Assembly: GCF_023898315.1 (NCBI RefSeq)
Contig: NC_064619.1
Span: forward strand, 346,900,650 to 346,964,649
Source of the DNA: Schistocerca nitens
Taxonomy: Eukaryota; Arthropoda; Insecta; Orthoptera; Acrididae
Reading direction: 5' to 3'
DNA: 64,000 nt
Part shown: positions 45,966 through 57,314 of the stretch, piece after piece
Position numbering within the stretch: position 1 is the first letter of the stretch
Layout: each line of letters opens with the position of its first letter
Notes under the pieces: model-generated
Databases searched by the model: none
Told to the model about the DNA's origin: nothing
Seen by the model: only the letters and a program-made list of their open reading frames with translations
Program-made: the position numbers and the translations under genes

Positions 45966-47450
45966 TATATCAAGGTGCTGTTTTTCCTCAATTATAGCGG
46001 ACGGTTTGTCGAATCACCGCAGGTTCTCAAGCAACTTCTACCCTTATGAATTACGAATTTTGACACATACTTTTCTGTTCTGTTAAATGAAACTACATGT
46101 TTTACCATGTCATTGAACAGAGTCTTCAAAAAGAATTTCAACGCCATAACATGTGTGGAACGCTATCAAACTGTTACCAACGGTCCCTTAATGTTTAGGT
46201 CTATTAAGAGGAAAGGTTGGGACATCAATCACATTAGTACCACACGCAGTGTCTTATGTCAGGTTGATGCTTCCAACATCTGCAGCACCATATCAGTTAG
46301 GAACTTTAGCTATGTGTGGTCATTTCGGTTCAATTAATAAATCAGGGGCCAATGAAGTGATTCTGAAAATCCAGCAACACACGATGCCAAACATATCTCC
46401 GTTTACATTCTCATCGGTTTCGTTTAGTTACAAGGCAAACTACGAAGTTGTGATCACGATTTGTAAACGATGTTTCACCCGCGAACAAAATCTTGCATAG
46501 AAGCATCCTACGACTTCGTGGTTTTGGCAGATACCATTTGGGGAGGAGTGTCTCATTTTGATAGTCATAGCCACAAATGACGGAGCAAAATGTGGACAGG
46601 ATGAAATGCTTCGAAGGTACTGCAATGTAGTAATCGGGGAATAACCTTTTGGCTGACACTAGTCGCACATTCAAGCACCCTCCTAGTGAAGTGTGGATCA
46701 TCCATTTATCTCATCAGGCACTGTTCTTTGTCGTTGGTGTGTTATGTTGTTTACACTCCCAGTTTCGTATTTTTATTTATAATGTTACCAAAGACAGGTA
46801 ATCTGCGTTTAGCACTTTCTGGATAACTTTCAGTAAACAACAGCACTGGCTAGCGTAACGGCTAAAACAAGAACAGCTAAACAAAAACTATAGATTTCGA
46901 CTGTTGTATGTAATATGACTGTCTGAATATCTCCACAAACGAATTAACTGATCCCTACAACAGCTGATCATAGACTTATGGGCTTGAGGCGTAAACGGTA
47001 CCTGGATCACTTGTACCCTTACATCTGGTACTGTAGGTCGGTTGTTTTGGCGGCAATAGGTTTGAGGAGTTGTTATGATTGGATCAACTTCTGTACAGTC
47101 ATTGTCATTGAGGTCGACTTCTAAGGCTTTTTTAAAACCTCAGGAACAATTATTCAGCTCTGATTAAAAAGATAAGGAAATGTGTGTCAAAATTCAGCAG
47201 CTATTAACGTTAAAGGTTACTGGAATAGATTGGAAAATTCTTCACAATTTTGCTTTAACTTAGTATATATACATTTTGTATGGTCTGTCTTAGCTGACCC
47301 AGTCTTGATTGATATGCGTAGCGAGCGTACTTTTACTACTTTTCGTATGCATTCTTTAAAGCAAGTCTTGAACTTGACTCTTTCTTCCCTAATTTTAATT
47401 CTATTTGGCTTTTTGTTGATTCCTCCTCCCAGCCCACTAACTTCATGTTC
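45966..47450. other. Gene-free stretch
   Basis: About 1.5 kb. Short frames of up to 96 codons on both strands without domain features. Confidence 0.45.
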
Positions 47451-47463
47451 TGTGATTTATAGT

Positions 47464-47655
47464 TCAAATGGCTCTGAGCACTACGGGATTCAACTGCTGT
47501 GGTCATCAGTCCCCTAGAACTTAGAACTACTTAAACTTAACTAACCTAAAGACATCACACACACCCATGCCCGAGGCAGGATTCGAACCTGCGACCGTAG
47601 CAGCAGCGCGGCTCCGGACTGGAGGGCCTAGAACCACACGGCCCCCGCGGCCGGC
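47464..47655 (-). mobile_element. SINE family A, minus strand
   Basis: Complete head (GCCGGCCGCGGGGGCCGTG), B box GGTTCGAATCC and tail. Flanked by TGTGATTTATAGT at 47451-47463 and 47656-47668, a perfect 13-base duplication. Confidence 0.95.
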
Positions 47656-47668
47656 TGTGATTTATAGT

Positions 47669-47999
47669 CTCAAACTGAAAAGTTACTGAAGCAGTACGAT
47701 TGGGATGGCCCATGTTTATTTATGTTTTACCTAACTTTATGTAGTGACATGCTGGTACTGGAACACCTTTCAGGATTTCTTACAGTTTTGGTAGGTGCTA
47801 GGAAACTTACATTTCTCCACTCTATGTTTTAGGCGTTAGGAAATAACAAGCAATAACCATAAAAATACCATTAGGGCATGATTCGATTAATAGATATACG
47901 AGTACAGTATTAGGGTGTCCACGTTACACATAAAAGGAGCCATCGAGAACAGCAACATAAAGACTAGAAAGTATAATAATTATTTCTCACTGCAGTCAT
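47669..47999. other. Unassigned stretch
   Basis: No feature recognised. Confidence 0.45.
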
Positions 48000-48395
48000 C
48001 CCTCGTTAAGATTGCAGGAGTCAGTAGATACTGCAGATTCAGCAGTCTGGCTTCCACCGCTGATGTTCCTAGGATTTGTCAGGATAGCGCCGCCACTGCT
48101 TCTGCTGCTGCTGCTGCTCCCGAGGCACGACTCGTTAAATATTCGACCGGCGCAGTCGCCAGCGGGAGCCATTAGTGGCACGAGCAGGAAGCGGGCCGCA
48201 GCCCGGCCGAGGCGATGGCCCGTAAAGCGCTCTCAGTGTGGGGCTGGGGGCTGCCCGCCCCAGGCCAGGCACGTCCGCCGCTTTTCCTACGCAGAGGGCT
48301 ACGTCACGTCTCTGGAGGCCCACCCAGTAGTAAGAGATCCAGCTGTCGAGCAGCCAGTGCCAGATCCCGACGTTAACAGTAGGATAACATGGTGA
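48000..48395. other. GC-rich, CpG-bearing island of unknown role
   Basis: About 400 bases of unusually GC-rich sequence in an AT-rich neighbourhood, with a (CTG)n-like run (about 48096-48118). An open frame (48012-48395, 127 codons) crosses it, but its composition is biased and I see no domain. It might be a promoter or first exon of a gene beyond the recognisable part, or an old repeat. I cannot decide. Confidence 0.35.
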
Positions 48396-48479
48396 AATAT
48401 TTCTTTTTAAATCAGTTGTTTGTGTTCAGTGTTGTATTACTCTTTTTTTATATGAATGCGTATGTCTTAATTATTTCTA

Positions 48480-49075
48480 TTATCGCTAGCCTCTCCCCTT
48501 CAGTTTAATTCGTGTATGGGCTCTACATGTATTACACACACCTCCTCCTTCAGGTTGTCAGCGTCCTTCTCTTCCTCCCCATTCCTGTCTAACTTATCCT
48601 CCCACCTCTAGGTGTCAACTTCCTCTTCCCTAACTTCTCTGTTTTTTCCTTTACTCTTCCACCCCCCCCCCTCTATCCATATCCTCCTCTCCCCCTTTCT
48701 ATCCAACTCCTAAACCCCCTTTACGTTTTCTATCTGTCCACTGTCGATCTACCTCTCTGCACCTTCCACTGGGTTCTGCATCTCCACCTCTTTCCGCTTT
48801 CACTGTTCATCTTCTCATCTCCCTCTCTCTGTACATATCGTCCTCCCCTCTCTACGTTCGTCTTCTTCTTGTCCCTTTTCCTGTCCATCTCCTGCACCCC
48901 TCTCTCTGTCCATTACCCCCTCCCCTGTTTTTGTCATCCATTACTCCTCCCCCCTTTCTCTGCCCACCTTATCCTCCCCTTCTCTCACTGTCCATCTCTG
49001 TAGCCCCTATGAGGCCTGTCTATACTACCCACAAAACACATCTCTGCCCTCTCACACACTATCCATCCTTTCCTA
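48480..49075. repeat. Pyrimidine-rich degenerate repeat
   Basis: Long C/T-rich region with irregular recurrence of TGTCCATCTCCT, CTCCTCCCC and CTCTCTG words and poly-C runs, similar in vocabulary to 26868-27090. Confidence 0.6.
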
Positions 49076-49277
49076 AAAAAAAGTTTCAAATGGCTCTGAG
49101 CACTATGGGACTTTACTTCTGTGGTCATCAGTCCCCTACAACTTAGAACTACTTAAACCTAACTAACCTAAGGACATCACACACATCCATGCCCAAGGCA
49201 GGATTCGAAACTGCGACCGTAGCGGTAGCACGGTTCCAGACTGCAGCGCATAGAACAGCTCGGTCGCTCCGGCCGGC
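49076..49277 (-). mobile_element. SINE family A, minus strand
   Basis: Head GGCCGGCCGGAGCGACCGAG at the right end, B-box region slightly mutated (AGTTTCGAATCC), and a full tail. Flanking duplication not clear because the left flank is poly-A-like. Confidence 0.93.
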
Positions 49278-49760
49278 CCCAAGTAGATCTCTGTCTTTCT
49301 ACAAAGCAGTTTTTTAACTGCGGCTCACAATCGTTGTTCACAACTTGTCCTGTTCGGCCTACTGTCTCCTGCTGTTGCCAACGTCAGGGCACCGAGGCCG
49401 TCAGAACGAGTAGACGACACCCTGCGCAATCTTGTCGGCAACTCTACATTTTGGCGAAAGAACGATTTTACAACCGAGCTGCAATTGTACCCCTGTGGCA
49501 TTTGCATTTTGACGTAGTCCAGCCGACTCAGCTTGCACAAAAGTTACACATACATTTCACCACCACATAGAAATGAAATGGAGGAATTCTAATTACATTC
49601 ACAATCACTGTTGATTGTTTCAGTTACTTACACATTCCCACGCTTTGCTTATAATTTGAATCCATTTGGTAGTCTAATTTTAATAGTGGGTTATTAATCA
49701 GGCTGCGGAGCAATTTTGGAAGAACTATCCCATAACATCAGGGAATAACTCCCATGATAA
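49278..49760. other. Unassigned stretch
   Basis: No gene or repeat recognised. Short frames only. Confidence 0.45.
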
Positions 49761-49773
49761 CAGAGGGAACTGT
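49761..49773 (+). repeat. Target-site duplication, left (CAGAGGGAACTGT)
   Basis: Thirteen bases repeated exactly at 54733-54745, 4.96 kb away, flanking the LINE and everything nested in it. Confidence 0.9.
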
Positions 49774-50665
49774 TGTTGTTGTTGTTGTGGTCTTCAGTCC
49801 TGAGACTAGTTTGATGCAGCTCTCCATGCAACAATATCCTGCACAAGCTTCTTCATCTCCCAGTACCTACTGCAACCTACATCCTTCTGAATCTGTTTAG
49901 TGTAGTCATTTCTTGCTCTCCCTCTACGATTTTTACCCTTCACGCTGCCCTCCAATACTAAATTGGTGATCCCTTGATGCCTCAGAACATGTCCTACCAA
50001 CCGGTCCCTTCTTCTAGTCAAGCTGTGCCACAAACTTCTCTTCTCACCAATCCTATTCAATACTTCCTCATTAGTTATATGATCTATCCATCTAATCGTC
50101 AGCATTCTTCTGTAGCACCACATTTCGAAAGCTTCTATTCTCTTCTTGTCCAAACTAGTTATCGTCCATGTTTCACTTCCATACATGGCTACGCTCAATA
50201 CAAATACTTTCAGAAACGACTTTCTGACACTTAAATCTATACTCGATGTTAACAAATTACTCTTCTTCAGAAACGCTTTCCTAGCCATTGACAGTCTACA
50301 TTTTATATCCTCTCTACTTCGACCATCATCAGTTATTTTGATCCCCAAGTAGCAAAACCCCTTTACTAGTTTAAGTGTCTCATTTCCTAATCTAAATCCC
50401 TCTGGGTCACCCGACTTAACCCGACTGCATTCCATTATCCTCGTTTTGCTTTTGTTGATGTTCATCTTATATCCTCCTTTCAAGACACTATCCATTCAGT
50501 TCAACTGCTCTTCCAAGTCCTTTACTGTCTCTGACAGAATTACAATGTCATCGGCGAACCTCAAAGTTTTTATTTCTTCTTCATGGATTTCAATACCTAC
50601 TCCGAATATTTCTTTTGTTTCCTTCACTGCTTGCTCAATATACAGATTGAATAAGATCGGGGAGA

Positions 50666-50892
50666 TTGGTTGGTTGTTTTTTGGGGAAGGAAACCAGACA
50701 GCATGGTCATCGGTCTCATCGGATTAAGGAAGGAAGTCGGCCGTGCCCTTTCAGAGGAACCATCCCGGCATTTGCCTGGAATGATTTAGGGAAATCACGG
50801 AAACCTAAATCAGGATGGCCGGACGCGGGATTGAACCGTCGTCCTCCCGAATGCGAGTCCAGTGTCTAACCACTGCGCCACCTCGCTCTGTC
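50666..50892 (-). mobile_element. SINE family C (third tRNA-like head), minus strand
   Basis: On the minus strand: GAGGTGGCGCAGTGGTTAGA (A box), GGTTCAATCCCGCG (B box), GGCCATCCTGATTTAGG, ending CCCAAAAAACAACCAACC. Flanked by ATCGGGGAGA at 50656-50665 and 50893-50902; removing it restores the LINE reading as in the copy at 22218-23611. Confidence 0.93.
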
Positions 50893-51176
50893 ATCGGGGA
50901 GAGGCTACAACCCTGTCTCACTCCCTACCCAACCACTGCTTCCCTTTCATGTCCCTCGACTCTTATAACTGCCTTCTGGTTTCCATACAAATTGTAAATA
51001 GCCTTTCGCTCCCTGTATTTTACCCCTGCCACCTTTAGAATTTGAAAGAGAGTATTCCAGTCACCATTGTCAAAAGCTTTCTCTAAGTCTACAAATGCTA
51101 GAAACGTAGGTTTCCTTGCCTTAATGTTTCTTCTAAGATAAGTCGTAGGGTCAGTATTGCCTCACGTGTTCTAATA

Positions 51177-52501
51177 CGAGGGCCGTTCAGAAAGTAACCT
51201 CCGGTTGATTTAAAAAAATACACCAAGTTAAATAAAAATATTTTAATATATACATCTTACAACTACATCTTTGCACTATTTTTCTACATAGTCTCCATAG
51301 CGATTGAGGCACTTATCGTATCTCTTCACAAGCTTTAAAATTCCTTCTGCATAAAAATCACCCGCTTGTGCCTGGAGCCAGCCTGTGACCGCATCTTTGA
51401 GCTCTTCGTCGTCATCAAACCGAGCCATTTCTTCAAATGCATGAAGAGGTGATAATCACTTGGCGCCAGGTCTGGGCTGTAAGGTGGATGGTTGATAACG
51501 TCCCACTTGAAGGACTCAAGAAGAGCTGTTGTTCTGCGAGCAGAGTGAGGACGGGCGTTATCGTGCAAAAAAACGATACCGGAAGTCAGCATACCACGGC
51601 GTTTGTTCTGTATAGCCCGTCGTAACTTTTTTATTGTTTCACAGTACACGTCTTGATTAATGGTCGTACCACGTTCCATGAATTGAACCAACAACACCCC
51701 TTTGGCATCCCAAAACACCGTTGCCATCAGTTTTGTGGCAGAAAAATCTTGCGAGGCTTTTCTTGGTTTGGTAGGCGAATTTGAATGTGCCCACATCTTT
51801 GATTGTTCTTTTGTCTCAGGGTTCACGTACTTAATCCAGGTTTCGTCACCGGTCACGATTCTGTTTAACAATGGTTCTCCTTCGTCCTCATAACGTGACA
51901 GAAAGTCTAATGCAGAGGCCATTCTTTGAGTTTTGTGGTGGTCGGTAAGAATTTTGGGCACCCATCGTGCACAGAACTTACGGTAACCCAATCTTGCTGT
52001 CACTATCTCGTACAAGAGAGTCTTAGAAATCTGTGGAAAACCAGTAGACAGCTCCGACATTGAGAAACGTTGATTTTCACGAACTTTTGCATCAACTGTC
52101 TGAACGAGTTCGTCAGTCACCAATGATGGTCTACCTCTCCTCTCTTCATCATGAACGTTTTCTCATCCACTTTTAAATAAACATACCCATTCACGGACAA
52201 CTTCTTCACTCATAACTCTTGGTCCATACACGGCACAAAGCTCACGATGAATAGCTGCTGCAGAATATCCTTTGGCTGTAAAAAACCTTATGACAGCACG
52301 CACTTCACATTTGGCGGGGTTTTCTATTGCAGCACACATTTCAAACTGCAACAAAAACTAAACTAGCGCAGGTACGACGTTCACTCGACCATGGCTTGAT
52401 GCCGACTGACCTGTTGAGTGCGTGAACGCACAGATGGCGTCGCTACTCCCCCCACAACCCGCACTGTGACCAATCGGAGGTTACTTTCTGAACCGCCCTC
52501 G
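51177..52501 (-). mobile_element. mariner transposon, near-intact
   Basis: TIRs: CGAGGGCCGTTCAGAAAGTA at the left matches the right end TACTTTCTGAACCGCCCTCG with one mismatch. Both sit at TA (51175-51176 and 52502-52503). Length 1325 bases, normal for mariner. Interrupts the LINE at a site that reads TG in the sister copy (22218-23611), as expected if TA was present in this LINE. Confidence 0.95.
51276..52339 (-). pseudogene. mariner transposase (DD34D) with one stop and one frameshift
   Basis: From the ATG at 52339: HTH region (FFTAKGYSAAAIHRELCAVYG), then a TGA at 52165-52163 where CGA (Arg) would fit the family, then Asp in VTGDETWI, Asp in LHDNARPHSA, and Asp in YSPDLAPSDYHLF; I count 34 residues between the second and third Asp, so DD34D. 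Near 51425 a frameshift moves the last part (DDDEELKDAV...RYGDYVEK, ending TAG at 51278-51276) to another frame. Otherwise the sequence is family-like throughout, so the damage is recent. Confidence 0.93.
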
Positions 52502-53513
52502 TATTTCTAGGGAATTCAAACTGATCTTCCCGGAGGTCGGCTTTACCAGTTTTTCCATTCGCCTGTAAAGAAATCTCGTTAGTATTTTGCATCCGTGACT
52601 TAATAAACCGATTGTTTGGTAATTTTCACATCTTTCAGCGCCTGCTTTCTTTGTGATTGGAATTATTATATTCTTCTTGAAGTCTGAGGGTATTTCACCT
52701 GTCTCATACATCTTGCTCACCAGATGGTAGAGTTTCGTCTTGACTGGCTCTCCCAAGGCCGTCAGTAGTTCTAATGTTGTCTTCTCCCGGGGCCTTGTTT
52801 CGACTCAGGTCTTTCTCTGTCAAACTCTTCACGCAGTATCGTATCTCCCATTTCATCTTCATCTGCATCCTCTTCCATTTCCATAATATTGTCCTCAAGT
52901 ACATCGCCCTTGTATAGACCCTCTATATACTCCTTACGCCTTTCTGCTTTCCCTTCTTTGCTTAGAACTGGGTATCCATCTGAGCTCTTGATATTCATAC
53001 AAGCGGTTATCTTTCCTCCAAAGGTCTCTTTAATTTTGCTGTAGGCAGTATCTATCTTACCCCTTACATTTTTCCTCTAGCCGTGCCTGATTAGCCATTT
53101 TGCACTTCCTGCCGATCTCATTTTTCAGACGTTTGTATTCCTTTTTGCCTGCTTCATTTACTGTATTTTTATATTTTCTCCTTTCATCAATTAAATTCAA
53201 TACTCTGCTACCTTCATTACTTCATTCCTCAGAGCTACCCATTCTTCTTCTACAGGATTTTCTTTCCCCCATTCCTGTCAATTGTTCCCTTATGCTCTCC
53301 CTGATACTCTGTACAACTCCTGGCTTAGTCAGTTTATCCAGGTCCCATCTCCTTAAATTCCCACCTTTTTGGAGTTTCTTCAGTTTTAATCTACAGTTCA
53401 TATCCAATAAAAAGCCCGGCTACTAAATCTGTGTCTTACCATTTTATTATCTATCTGAAACCTGTCAGTATCTCCAGGCTTCTTCCATGTATATAACTTT
53501 CTTTTATGATTCT

Positions 53514-53714
53514 AGCGCCTGCCGGAGTGGTCGAGCGGTTCTAGGCGTTCAGTCTGGACCCGCGCGACCGCTACGGTCGCAGGTTCGAATCCTACCTCGG
53601 GCATGGATGTGTGTGATGTCCTTAGGTTAGTTAAGTTTAAGTAGTTGTAAGTTCTAGGGGAATAATGACCTCAGATGTTAAGCCCCATAGTGCTCAGAGC
53701 CATTTGAACCATTT
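53514..53714 (+). mobile_element. SINE family A, plus strand
   Basis: Head (GCCTGCCGGAGTGGTCGAGC), B box GGTTCGAATCC, full tail. TGATTCT at 53507-53513 and 53715-53721 is a short duplication. Inserted in the LINE. Confidence 0.93.
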
Positions 53715-53982
53715 TGATTCTTGAACCAAGTGTTAGCTATGATTAAGTTGTGCTCTGTGCAAAATTCTACCAGGTGGCTTTTTCTTTCATTTCTTAGCCC
53801 CAATCCATATTCACCTACTACGTTTCCTTCTCTCCCTTTTCCTACTACCGAATTCCAGTCACCCATGACTATTAAATTTTCGTCTTTCTTCACTATCTGA
53901 ATAATTTCTTGTATCTCATCATACATTTCTTCAATTTCTTCGTCCTCTGCTAGTTGGCATATAAACTTGTACTACTTTAGTA

Positions 53983-54183
53983 TCGTGCGGTAGCGTTCTC
54001 GCTTCCCACGCCCGGGTTCCCGGGTTCGATTCCCGGCGGGGTCAGGGATTTTCTCTGCCTCGTGATGGCTGGGTGTTGTGTGCTGTCCTTAGGTTAGTTA
54101 GGTTTAAGTAGTTCTAAGTTCTAGGGGACTGATGACCATAGATGTTAAGTCCCATAGTGCTCAGAGCCATTTGAACCATTTGA
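53983..54183 (+). mobile_element. SINE family B, plus strand, head slightly truncated
   Basis: Begins at TCGTGCGGTAGCG, so the first bases of the head are missing; B box GGTTCGATTCCCGG and full tail follow. Approximate duplication ACTACTTTAGTA / ACTATTTTGTA at 53971-53982 and 54184-54194. Inserted in the LINE. Confidence 0.92.
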
Positions 54184-54732
54184 ACTATTTTGTAGACATG
54201 GGCTTCATGTCTATCTTGGCCACAATAATGTGTTCACTATGCTGTTTGTAGTAGTTACCAACACTCCTATTTTTTTATTCATTATTAAACCTACTCCTGC
54301 ATTACCCATATCTGATTTTGTATTTATAACCCTGTATTCGCCTGACCAAAAGTGTTGTTCCTCCTGCCAGCGAACTTCACTAATTCCTGCTGTATCTAAC
54401 TTTAACCTATCCATTTCCCTTTTTAAATTTTCTAACCTACCTGCTCGATTAAGGGATCTGACATTCCACGCTCCGATCCGTAGAACGCCAATTTTCTTTC
54501 TGCTGAGAACTATGTCCTGAGCAGTCCCCACCCGGAGATCCGAATGGGGGACTATTTTACCTCCGGAATATTTTACCCAAGAGGACGCCATCATCATTTA
54601 ACCATACAGTAAAGCTGCATGCCCTCGGGAAAAATTACGGCTGTAGTTTCCCCTTGCTTTCAGCCGATCGCAGTACCAGCACAGCAAGGCCGTTTTGGTT
54701 AGTGTTACAAGGCCAGATCAATCAATCATCAT

Positions 54733-54745
54733 CAGAGGGAACTGT
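54733..54745 (+). repeat. Target-site duplication, right (CAGAGGGAACTGT)
   Basis: Exact partner of 49761-49773. Confidence 0.9.
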
Positions 54746-56269
54746 AGAGGCTAAAATATGTAGTGGAACACGGAGATAGGAGTGTGTCCAACAAATGACT
54801 CAGGACATTTGGTGCAAGTCCTACTGTGGGGTGAAGAAGTTGTCACAAGTGAGGAAGTCGAGACGGACTTCAGAAGACTGATGCCATTCCCTGAAATTTT
54901 TTTTTCATGAAATAGAACCCTGTTTCTGCTTTATTCAGAATCATAGTTTTACTCTACGTGTAAGTAGTAGTTTCGGTGATACGACGATCATGTGTTATAA
55001 GGGTAACATCTCCTTCCCGTTTCAATATTTGTAAGCTGACCCTGCCGCCAGTGTCTGATTGTGATCGTTACTATCATGCAAAACTAACTTATGCATCAAC
55101 GATTAACCATAATACGGATTCACGTCACCAAGCTCGCTGGTTTCCAAGGATGACTGCTTGGCCTAAAAATATTTCTTGTATGAGAATGAAAGTAAATTCT
55201 ACGAGTATGAATAATTTTATGCTCTAAGTAAAGACTTAAAAAAACCATTCCTATCTTGTCGTTTTATTATTACATATATCCTTTTCTTGTCAGCATTGTG
55301 TAAGCTTTCTTCAATAACACTTTGTACTCTTATGAACAAATTTAAAATAACAAGGCCTTTGACTTTTTCCAGCTCGTTCGTGTTTGAGTTGTCCGCCTCG
55401 TCATCCCAAGTTGGCGGCCTCACTTTTCGTAGAGGGCGCTGCCAGATTAGGGGGCGCTGCAACCGCGGGGTAGTCTGAAGGGTGGAAGGGGGAAGGGAAT
55501 GCGAGGGTAGTCGGCCTTTGGATTGAGGCTGAGACCCGGGCGGGAAGTGAAGACGTGATCCCGATGTTTCTGGAATTTTCGCCTGGTGCCGGGCGAGCAG
55601 GTTGTTGTGTGTACGCTTCAATTTACGATTTGCTGTTGGAGACTGATTACTGGTTTTGCCTGGCAGCTGTTACTGGCTTGACAGCAAACATGTACGCATG
55701 GGAAAGTGAGATCTTGTTAGTGTCCCACCGATTCAGATTCAATAGAACGAAATACCGGTTCCAAGATGCTAATACTTTATTTTTAATTCGATAACTAGGT
55801 CGAAACGAGACCTATTTTCAGATCAACATAACAAAGTCTAAAATGGCATTTCCGAAGATGTCAACAAAATATGACTTCAGATTGTTTATTTGGAACCATT
55901 AGTTTCGTGTAAGCGTCCGCTGATTTCTGCTAGCAGCAGAAACAGCGTTATTTGGTGTGTAAGAGTGTGGCCTCATCGCTTTCTCGCCCTTGTTGACCTC
56001 CAAACTTCGTGCTTTGGCGATCTAGGATGAAGATGTAGGTTACTTGCTCCCCACATTAAACATTAATACTGATCCATGAACACAGATATGAAATGTACAA
56101 CTTAAATTGCAAAAATTTTTAATTACATCACAATGACGAGAAATGGTTGCTTCAGGTACGGCATCAACCCTGCAAGATAGCTACACTATGAACTTGCGTC
56201 CTACACTCACCTGAGAGGCAACTATCGATAGCTCGGCGTTACAACAGTAAGCTGAAATCCTCCCCTAGT
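54746..56269. other. Gene-free stretch, with a GC-richer segment
   Basis: No gene is supported. About 55380-55560 is GC-rich with GGGCGCTGC repeated (GAGGGCGCTGCC, GGGGCGCTGCAA). A stem-loop on the minus strand near 55790-55830 (AGGTCTCGTTTCGACCT) was seen. No coding. Confidence 0.45.
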
Positions 56270-56970
56270 GATTCTTGAACAATTTGTTGTTACTAACTGA
56301 TATTTATCGCAGTACTCAATTAGACTTTGTCTTCTCTCATTTCCGCTACCAAGCTCGTGTTCTCCCATTACCTTTTCTTCTACTCCATCCCCTACAATTG
56401 CGCTCCAATCCCCCTTGAGTATTAGATTTTCGTTTTACTTTATGTACTGAGTTCCTCATTCAGTACTCTCATACTTTCTTTATCTCTACATCCCCTGCAT
56501 GTGATGTCAGCATGCATACCTGAACTGTTATTGTCGGTGTTGGCTTACTGTCGATACTGATGAGAACAGTCCTATCGCTGAATTGTCCACAGTAATTCAT
56601 GCTCTGCCGTGCCTTTCTATTCATAAAGACGTCTACTCTTGTTACACCATTTTCTACTGCTGCTGATATTATCCTATACTCGTCTGATGGGAAATCCTTG
56701 TCTTCTTTCCATTTCAGTTCACTTACCCCCACAATATTTAGACTGAGACTTAACATTTCTTTTTCTGATTTTCTGGTTTCCTTACCACGTTATATCTACT
56801 GACATCCCACTCCCGAGCTCCTAAGACCTTACCCTTTCGTTGATTATTCAGTCTTTTTCTCAGAGTCACTCTCCGGTTGGCCGTCCCCTCCAAGAGATCC
56901 GAATAGGGTTCTAGTTCGGAAACTTTTGGTAATGGAGAGAGATAATCACAACACTTTTTTAATTACAGAC
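56270..56970 (-). mobile_element. LINE endonuclease fragment, minus strand
   Basis: On the minus strand an APE-like endonuclease segment: IVGVSELKWKEDKDFPSDEYRII (about 56735), VFMNRKARQSMNYCG, SDRTVLISI. It begins with leader-like sequence (about 56900-56860, CGGATCTCTTGGAGG). Stops follow soon. No reverse transcriptase adjoins it; the downstream RT remnant at 57315 is on the opposite strand, so this is a separate fragment. Confidence 0.72.
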
Positions 56971-57129
56971 CACATGTCCTGTGGATATACATTATGTGTT
57001 ATTAAAGCAGTGGTTTCTATTACCCTCTGCACCCTCATGCCGTTGTTCACTACTGATTCTTCTGCTCCTTAGGGGCAGTTTCCTACCCCAAAAGCAAGAG
57101 AGTGCCCTGAACCTCTGTCCACCCTCCGC

Positions 57130-57290
57130 CATCTTCGAAAAGGTCGTTGGCGGAATGGGGGTGAGTTCTTTTGCCGGAAGTCTTCGGTCGCCAAAGCTTA
57201 AGACTTTCATTCAAAATTCAAGCGGTAGCAGGGCTCGAAACCGGGACCAAGGATGCTTTTAGTACTGCTCAAAGACGCTGTCATAGGGCA
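57130..57290 (-). mobile_element. Degraded tRNA-derived SINE (fourth family, probable)
   Basis: On the minus strand a tRNA-like piece (AAGCATCCTTGGTCCCGG, B box GGTTTCGAGCCC, CTACCGCTTG) is followed by AATTTTGAATGAAAGTCTTA and GGCGACCGAAGACTTCC. The head and tail do not match families A-C. A box degraded. Confidence 0.48.
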
Positions 57291-57314
57291 CGTGTACACC
57301 AATTTCGTCTTAAG

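Larger units (their letters stand above)
49806..54597 (-). pseudogene. LINE endonuclease / reverse transcriptase ORF, interrupted
   Basis: Reading down the minus strand: ATG at 54597, APE-like endonuclease (IGAWNVRSLNRAGRLENL near 54480, GISEVRWQEE near 54390, VMGDWNSVVGKGREG near 53870), then, after the family A SINE, a linker with KSCRRRMGSSEE, then RT (MYETGEIPSDFKKNIIIPI near 52700, ENYQTIGLLSH), then after the mariner FVDLEKAFDNGDW (near 51080), then after the family C SINE LRFADDIVILSET (near 50555) and the C-terminal block RRRDRLVGHVLRHQGITNLV (near 50000). Frameshifts and a deletion near 54200 also break it. The FADD site is intact. Confidence 0.88.
49774..54732 (-). mobile_element. 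Full-length LINE (CAA-tailed family) with four nested insertions
   Basis: On the minus strand it starts near 54732 with a short 5' leader, then the ORF, and ends in CAA repeats (GTT at 49772-49787). The 13-base duplication at both ends shows it inserted as one unit. Later insertions: SINE family C (50666-50892), mariner (51177-52501), SINE family A (53514-53714), SINE family B (53983-54183). Without these and their duplications it is about 3 kb. It is the most complete copy of the family also seen at 22218-23611 and 27338-28275. Confidence 0.92.

Noticed and set aside
47182-47517. 111-codon frame ending in a SINE as a gene
   Set aside because: The end of the frame lies in the SINE at 47464-47655 and the rest has no domain.
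55780-55835. Stem-loop near CTGAAAATAGGTC (minus strand) as a fourth hammerhead
   Set aside because: The stem exists, but GAAA and a UH cleavage site do not follow at the right positions.
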